This document shows, one piece after another, positions 59,315 through 64,000 of a DNA stretch of 64,000 bases. The notes below the pieces were generated by a model. It was given only the letters and a program-made list of their open reading frames with translations, did no database searches and was not told the origin of the DNA. The DNA is from Ilyomonas sp964249755 (GTDB lineage: Bacteria; Bacteroidota; Bacteroidia; Chitinophagales; Chitinophagaceae), in NCBI GenBank assembly GCA_964249755.1, contig CAXUDB010000003.1, positions 248,001-312,000 of the forward strand. Direction: 5' to 3'. Position 1 is the first letter of the stretch; each line of letters opens with the position of its first letter. A program made the translations under genes and the position numbers.

Positions 59315-60922
59315 TTATTTGATAACCACCATCTGCTTTGCATCCATTTTCACACCGTTCACCAACAATACACAGGAATAAGTGCCTGCCGGTAAGGCAG
59401 ACCCATCTATTCTTACCTGCCCGTTGCCGGTTTGTGTAAGGGCAAAGGTTTTTAGCAACTGCCCGTTGGCAGATACCAGTTTGATAGCCGCTGAGCCATT
59501 TGTTTGGGGCACATAATAAGCCACCGTAGTAACCGCATTGAACGGGTTGGGTGTATTTTGTTTCAGGTAGGCAAGCGATGCCGGTGCGGATGGTTTGTCA
59601 AGCGTACTGTTTGCGGTAAACGAGTTGCTGTTCATCATTGCCTTTAAATTCTCCACTTCCTTTTTTAGTTCTTCTATCATCAGCTGTTGTTCCTGTATGG
59701 CTTTTATGGCAATGGCAGTTGCTGTGCGGTTGCTGATGGATGCAAAGTCTGTATGGCTGCTGTCCATCTCGTGGTGCTTCACTATTTCGGGAAATACTTT
59801 ATTTGCCTCCTGCGGCACGATGCCAAAGCGGGTGGAGCCACTTTCATCAGGCCCGTATTGTTTCACTTCCACCCGCATCAGCTTCTGCAATACATTGGGT
59901 GCCGGCTGCGCCGCTTTAGAATCCTGTGTATAACTGTTATAGTCGCCGTCTGTCGGATCCCAATAACCTCTGTACTGGTTATTCCGGAGCAGGTCCAGCT
60001 CGCCGTTGCTGCTGTTTACATAAAAGGTCCATTGGTGCCCGTTTACGTTTTGAATGCGGAGGCCGTGGTTGCTGAAAGCGCCTTCACCATGAAATACATG
60101 AAACTCGGTTGCCGGTGCTATCGTTCCGATTCCTACATAGCCTTTGCTGGTGATGGTCAGGCGGGTATGGGAGGCAGTATTGAACTGCATACCGCTTTTT
60201 ACAGTAGGGTAGTTATAAACAATCGCGCCATCCTGGTTGCTTACGCCCGTGCCAAACAGGATGCCTGTTTTATTGGCAGTAGGCGCCAGCAAACTGATAA
60301 AGTTGTCCGTAGCGCTTTCTGCCGTGATGGTGGAAGAGGCATAGGGCGTAATGCCGGAAACTCCCTGCAGTACATGCAGCAATGTTTTAGGCGCCTGTGT
60401 GCCGATGCCCATATTAGTGCTAAACGATGAAGTGCCATAAAATGTGGATGGACCCGTGAAAGTGGAAGTGCCGGAAACACCAAAGCTGCCCACCACTCCT
60501 GTGCTTTTATCAGTCAGGTTAATTTTGAAAATGCTGGAGCCGCCGCTGATAAAATCAAACTGGTCTGCATTGTCGCTGTACTTCAAGCCATAGTCGGGAT
60601 AAGCAGGTGAATGGGCAATGATCATCCGGCTTGTGTTAGAAAATCCGGATGGAAACATGTACATCATAGGTTTTGGTGAGCTGCCGGGCACCGGGAATTG
60701 GATAGAAGTTTGGTCTGAGGTAATTGCCAGGTTGCCTGCGGCGGTAATTGTCATCCGGGTTTGATTGTTAGAGATCAGATCAACATCTGTAGCGCTGGTA
60801 GATCCTAATTTGCCGGTTGCAGTCAGCTTGTTTCCATTGGTGGTCCAGTTGGTTTGTGCCATGGCAGCCTTGCTGCCCATAAGAACCGTAAAGGCGAGAA
60901 GCAGAACCTTTTTCTTTTTCAT
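59315..60922 (-). CDS. Surface fibre protein with S74 intramolecular chaperone and T9SS domain
   Basis: The 535-residue protein has a signal peptide (VLLLAFTVLMGSKAAMAQ), a beta-rich stalk (GSFGVSGTSTFTGPSTFYGTSSF), a tail-fibre-type S74 peptidase/chaperone domain (about 330-430: LMRVEVKQYGPDESGSTRFGIVPQEANKVFPEIV, then AIKAIQEQQLMIEELKKEVENL), and a C-terminal T9SS type A sorting domain (TPNPFNAVTTVAYYV...ALPAGTYSCVLLV). The S74 catalytic Ser/Lys pair cannot be assigned with certainty. It is a chromosomal surface protein, not a phage gene, since it has a sorting domain and no phage neighbours. Confidence 0.8.
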   Translation of the reverse strand: MKKKKVLLLAFTVLMGSKAAMAQTNWTTNGNKLTATGKLGSTSATDVDLISNNQTRMTITAAGNLAITSDQTSIQFPVPGSSPKPMMYMFPSGFSNTSRMIIAHSPAYPDYGLKYSDNADQFDFISGGSSIFKINLTDKSTGVVGSFGVSGTSTFTGPSTFYGTSSFSTNMGIGTQAPKTLLHVLQGVSGITPYASSTITAESATDNFISLLAPTANKTGILFGTGVSNQDGAIVYNYPTVKSGMQFNTASHTRLTITSKGYVGIGTIAPATEFHVFHGEGAFSNHGLRIQNVNGHQWTFYVNSSNGELDLLRNNQYRGYWDPTDGDYNSYTQDSKAAQPAPNVLQKLMRVEVKQYGPDESGSTRFGIVPQEANKVFPEIVKHHEMDSSHTDFASISNRTATAIAIKAIQEQQLMIEELKKEVENLKAMMNSNSFTANSTLDKPSAPASLAYLKQNTPNPFNAVTTVAYYVPQTNGSAAIKLVSANGQLLKTFALTQTGNGQVRIDGSALPAGTYSCVLLVNGVKMDAKQMVVIK

Positions 60923-61424
60923 ACGAATTGTTTGGTAGGTATTGTTGATAAATGATTAGGGAGGCAAAGCTGCCGCAAACGGGAAAGGGGTAAAAATTTA
61001 TGCATACGTAGGGTGCCAAAAACCTGATAAAGCGTGGATAAGCCCCACGGAACCGGTAGCCGGTCATTCAACAGCGCGTTGGCGGACTTATGCTTTCCAA
61101 ATCTTATGGTATCGTTCGCGCCAGTGCTTTCAATTGTGAACGCAGGAGTAAAGAACTCATCCAAACAAATGGGGATACCCCAGTAAAACCCGCACTCTCC
61201 GTTTGCCGAAAACTTATCTGCACTTACCTATCTTCGGCTGCTACCTTAATGGAAACAAGAGTGCGGCTGCGCAAAGAGCAAAACGATGTTTACTTTCTAT
61301 AACCGCGAATGGTTACTTTGCATCCCGAACTGCTGAGGAACTAACGGGTCGATTTCTGTGTGCTTTTGTATCCCGGTCGTGGTGTTTACTGCTGTCTTTA
61401 TTTACTATCAAAATACAATCACCA
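60923..61424. other. 502-bp region between divergent genes
   Basis: It separates the S74/T9SS gene from the M4 protease gene. The protease open frame extends back to 61203, but this part shows no protein-like features. No clear hairpin, repeat or exact TAnnTTTG word is seen. Confidence 0.4.
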
Positions 61425-63374
61425 ATGAAAAGAGTAATTCTACCTCTCGCCCTGTTGGGGCTGTTTACAAACCTGTACGCACAAAGCGGGGTGCGCGAAA
61501 TCATCCGTGGCGACAAAGGAGCCAGCAAGCATTTTGTACGGCTGAACGACAACCAGAAATTCGTGTTCTCAGAAGCCGTTGCAGGCACCGCTTTGGGTTT
61601 GGATGCCGGCCTGACACTGCAGTTAAAGAAAGCCGAAGCAGACGAACTGGGCAATATCAACTACCGCTTTTACGAATTGTACAAAGGCATTCCGGTAGAA
61701 GGCGCGATGTATATTGTGCAAACCAAAAATGGTAAAGCCGGCGCCCTTAGCGGTGAAATTATAACCGAGGTGCCTTCTGCCCTGAAATCGGCAGCCATCA
61801 GCAACATTATTACGAAACAGGTTGCCATTCAAGCTGCCATTCAGCATGTGGCCGCCAAAGAATATGCGTGGCAGAACAAGGAAATGGAGCAAAGCCTTAA
61901 AAACCAGTTGAAAAATGAAAGCGCTACGTATGCACCCGGCGCCAAGCTGGTTTGGTATAACCCCGGTGTGGATGATGAAGTGCAGAGCTTCGATCCGTCA
62001 CGCCTGATACTGGCTTACAAAGTAGATGTGTACGCGCACCAGCCGCTAAGCCGCGCTTATTATTTTGTAGATGCAAAAACCGGCAAGGTCATCAGCAAAA
62101 ACGATATCATCAATACATCGGATGCTATTGGTAATGCAGCTACTTACTATAGCGGCACCCAGAAGATTCACAGCGATAAAGACTCGGGTACCTACCACCT
62201 GAGAGATTATACCAAAGGCAACGGCGTTCTTACTCTTCATGGCGAAACCGGCCAGAGAGGTGCCGATTATAACAGTGCATCTGCCAACTGGAACTTAACC
62301 GGTGACGACCAGGCTGCCCTCGATGCGCATTTTGGTGTTTCGGCTACCTATACGTTTTATGCTAAAGTATTTAAGAGAAACAGCTATGATGGTAACGGAA
62401 CCGCATTGGTTAGTTATGTAAATGACCCTACCTATACGGATAACGCGTTTTGGGATGGCAGCGCTATGAATTTTAATAAACGGTCTACCGGCGCAGCAGG
62501 CGGTGTTACCGGCATTGATGTAACCGGTCATGAACTGACGCATGGTGTTACGCAAACAACTTCTGAGCTGATTTACAAAAACGAATCCGGCGCTATCAAC
62601 GAAAGCATGAGCGATATCATGGGAAAGAATGTTCAGTTCTACACCAAGCGCAACGACATCAACTGGCAGTTAAGCAACGATATGAACTGGATTATCCGCG
62701 ACATGTCGAACCCGAACCTGGTTAGCCAGCCGGATACCTACAAAGGTAAATACTGGGCAAAAGGTCTATTAGCGGCTTTGGATAATGGCGGCGTACACAC
62801 CAACAGCGGCATTGGCAATTTTATGTATTACCTGCTGGTTAATGGCGGCACCGGCACTAACGATAATGGCAATGCTTACAATGTAAAAGCCATTGGCTTC
62901 CAGCAGGCAGCCTTTATTATCTACAGAACAGAAACCGTGTACCTGTTTCCCGGCGCTGTTTACACCGACTGGAGAACGGCTTGCATCAGTGCTGCTACCG
63001 ATTTGTACGGTGCAAACTCACAGGCGGTAAAAACGGTTCAGGATGCGTTTTATGCAATTGGCATCGGCACCGCTTCTACCCTGATAGCAGATGCCAAAAA
63101 GGCGATGCCGGAGCTGAAGATGACACCAAACCCGGTTGCATCATCCGCTTCTGTTGTTAACTATGAGGTTACCGCTTCAGGCAATACTGTATTAAAAATT
63201 ACCAGCCTTAACGCTGCCAGAACCGTGCAGACCATTAACCTGGGAATGGTAAAAGAGGGTAAATACACCTATCGTTTAGCGAGTGCTGCTTCCCTGCCCG
63301 CAGGCAATTATGTGCTGAGTGTTGAACAAAATGCAGTTCCGGTTTCACAAATCAAATTCCTGGTTACCAAATAA
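61425..63374 (+). CDS. Thermolysin-like M4 metallopeptidase with T9SS sorting domain
   Basis: From the ATG at 61425 the protein is 649 residues: signal peptide (ILPLALLGLFTNLYAQ), an FTP/PepSY-type propeptide (about 60-230), the M4 catalytic domain with DVTGHELTHGVTQ (zinc His pair and Glu) and NESGAINESMSDIMG (third ligand), then GGVHTNSGIGNFMYYLL, and a C-terminal T9SS type A sorting domain (LKMTPNPVASSASVVNYEV...LPAGNYVLSV). It is a secreted protease that would mature by propeptide removal. The open frame begins 74 codons earlier without a signal peptide there. Confidence 0.93.
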   Translation: MKRVILPLALLGLFTNLYAQSGVREIIRGDKGASKHFVRLNDNQKFVFSEAVAGTALGLDAGLTLQLKKAEADELGNINYRFYELYKGIPVEGAMYIVQTKNGKAGALSGEIITEVPSALKSAAISNIITKQVAIQAAIQHVAAKEYAWQNKEMEQSLKNQLKNESATYAPGAKLVWYNPGVDDEVQSFDPSRLILAYKVDVYAHQPLSRAYYFVDAKTGKVISKNDIINTSDAIGNAATYYSGTQKIHSDKDSGTYHLRDYTKGNGVLTLHGETGQRGADYNSASANWNLTGDDQAALDAHFGVSATYTFYAKVFKRNSYDGNGTALVSYVNDPTYTDNAFWDGSAMNFNKRSTGAAGGVTGIDVTGHELTHGVTQTTSELIYKNESGAINESMSDIMGKNVQFYTKRNDINWQLSNDMNWIIRDMSNPNLVSQPDTYKGKYWAKGLLAALDNGGVHTNSGIGNFMYYLLVNGGTGTNDNGNAYNVKAIGFQQAAFIIYRTETVYLFPGAVYTDWRTACISAATDLYGANSQAVKTVQDAFYAIGIGTASTLIADAKKAMPELKMTPNPVASSASVVNYEVTASGNTVLKITSLNAARTVQTINLGMVKEGKYTYRLASAASLPAGNYVLSVEQNAVPVSQIKFLVTK

Positions 63375-63392
63375 GATTTTCTTTGGTTTATG

Positions 63393-63424
63393 AAAAAGCC
63401 CGCTTGGTATAAGCGGGCTTTTTT
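63393..63424. terminator. Convergent terminator
   Basis: AAAAAGCCCGCTT pairs with AAGCGGGCTTTTT, 18 bp after the M4 protease gene and before the convergent photolyase gene. Confidence 0.9.
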
Positions 63425-63477
63425 GTTACTTATGTATGCACCAAAGTACTAACAGAATCTTTCACCGGCAAACCGGT

Positions 63478-64000
63478 TCAGGCTGTTTTATAATACGCAT
63501 CCAAGGCCGCACTTGCCGACGCTTTTAAGTCCACATAAGGTTTCGGATACGTCTTTCCCAATTCCAGGTTTGCTTTCACCAGCACATCTCGAGGGGCTGT
63601 CCACGGTGCATGGATGTATCTCGCAGATAATGCTTTCAACTCCGGCACATAGGTTTTTATGTAATCGCCATTGCGGTCGTAGGACTTTGATTGAAGGACC
63701 GGGCTAAACACGCGGAAGAAGGGTGCTGCATCCAACCCGGTGCCTGCCACCCACTGCCAGTTCAGCGTATTTACGGCAAGATCGGCATCTACCAGCGTAT
63801 CTAAAAACCAGTCTGCCCCAATGCGCCAATCAATCAGTAAGTTTTTGATCAGGAAAGAAGCCGTAATCATGCGCACCCGGTTGTGCATGTAGCCCGTCTG
63901 CCAGAGCTGGCGCATGCCGGCATCCACAATAGGAATACCGGTTTGCCCCTGTTGCCATTTCTTTAATCCCTCCTCGTCGTGGCGCCACTCCAGTTTTTTC
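63478..64000 (-). CDS. Deoxyribodipyrimidine photolyase, N-terminal part outside window
   Basis: The gene runs off the right edge; its last 173 residues are visible. They are the FAD-binding region of the photolyase/cryptochrome family: WQQGQTGIPIVDAGMRQLWQTGYMHNRVRMITASFLIKNLLIDW, then DADLAVNTLNWQWVAGTG and FFRVFSPVLQSKSYDRNGDYIKTYVPEL. This is the class I CPD photolyase pattern. The enzyme repairs UV-induced cyclobutane dimers with light energy. The stop is at 63478. Confidence 0.93.
   Translation of the reverse strand, partial: KKLEWRHDEEGLKKWQQGQTGIPIVDAGMRQLWQTGYMHNRVRMITASFLIKNLLIDWRIGADWFLDTLVDADLAVNTLNWQWVAGTGLDAAPFFRVFSPVLQSKSYDRNGDYIKTYVPELKALSARYIHAPWTAPRDVLVKANLELGKTYPKPYVDLKASASAALDAYYKTA

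Noticed and set aside
59315..60922. Prophage origin of the S74 tail-fibre-type gene
   Set aside because: The protein has a bacterial signal peptide and a T9SS sorting domain, and no phage structural, integrase or lysis genes are nearby.
1..64000. tRNA, rRNA, integrase or insertion-sequence genes bordering the 36-44 kb island
   Set aside because: I looked for typical T-arm words, transposase and recombinase motifs and found none, so the limits of the island are inferred only from gene content and base composition.

Overview
The window looks like chromosome of a Bacteroidota bacterium, most plausibly Chitinophagaceae-like. Five proteins end in type IX secretion (T9SS) type A sorting domains, several genes have TAnnTTTG-type -7 promoter elements and no Shine-Dalgarno sequence, there are Bacteroidota families such as DUF3667, and TTG starts appear in gatA, phoH and the VanZ-like gene. 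I see no rRNA, tRNA, CRISPR array or intact insertion sequence.

Layout. 1-16 kb is mostly housekeeping: the 5' part of a dipeptidyl peptidase IV, a 21-bp minisatellite, prfA, VanZ, a lytic transglycosylase, gatA-tatA-rplS, a catalytically dead esterase-like protein, two tandem secreted paralogues, an AAA+ ATPase with YD-like repeats, folK/sppA (divergent), phoH and a PAP2 phosphatase. 16-22 kb holds small secreted proteins and an envelope/stress cluster of three DUF2382 proteins and an OmpA-domain protein. 22-25 kb carries a papain-like (AvrRpt2/C70-type) peptidase on Ig-like modules, with an unknown partner. 25-35 kb is a recombined zone: a lipoprotein, DUF3667, an esterase, a membrane beta-propeller, a PAS-DHp/REC signalling pair, an LRR T9SS protein and a HEPN protein, with at least three decayed partial copies of resident genes scattered between them.

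35.8-44 kb is a defence-like island. It begins with a complete HipBST-type toxin-antitoxin operon whose upstream region carries three palindromic operators exactly 41 bp apart. An AT-rich block (38.0-43.9 kb) follows. It encodes an HNH nuclease with a sulfur-binding-like N-terminus, a stand-alone MazG C-terminal-type domain, a membrane-anchored dCTP deaminase/dUTPase-fold protein, a TIR-like protein, an Nmad2-like protein, a DUF1599 (Nmad1) protein, a thymidylate-synthase-fold enzyme, and a protein of the 5-hydroxymethyl-dU DNA kinase helical-domain (base hypermodification) family. Read together, these look like a chromosomal nucleotide or DNA-base hypermodification system with a nuclease and a TIR component. 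This is the best candidate here for an undescribed system.

44-64 kb holds a YncE/phosphoesterase fusion, a DUF336 protein, several T9SS surface proteins (one delta-60 repeat, one S74 chaperone, one M4 metalloprotease), a cellulase-like glycosidase, and a cluster of unrecognised proteins (51.4-55.6 kb). That cluster includes a metzincin-type protease preceded by an 11-residue repeat with a cysteine every 11 residues. The window ends inside a photolyase gene.
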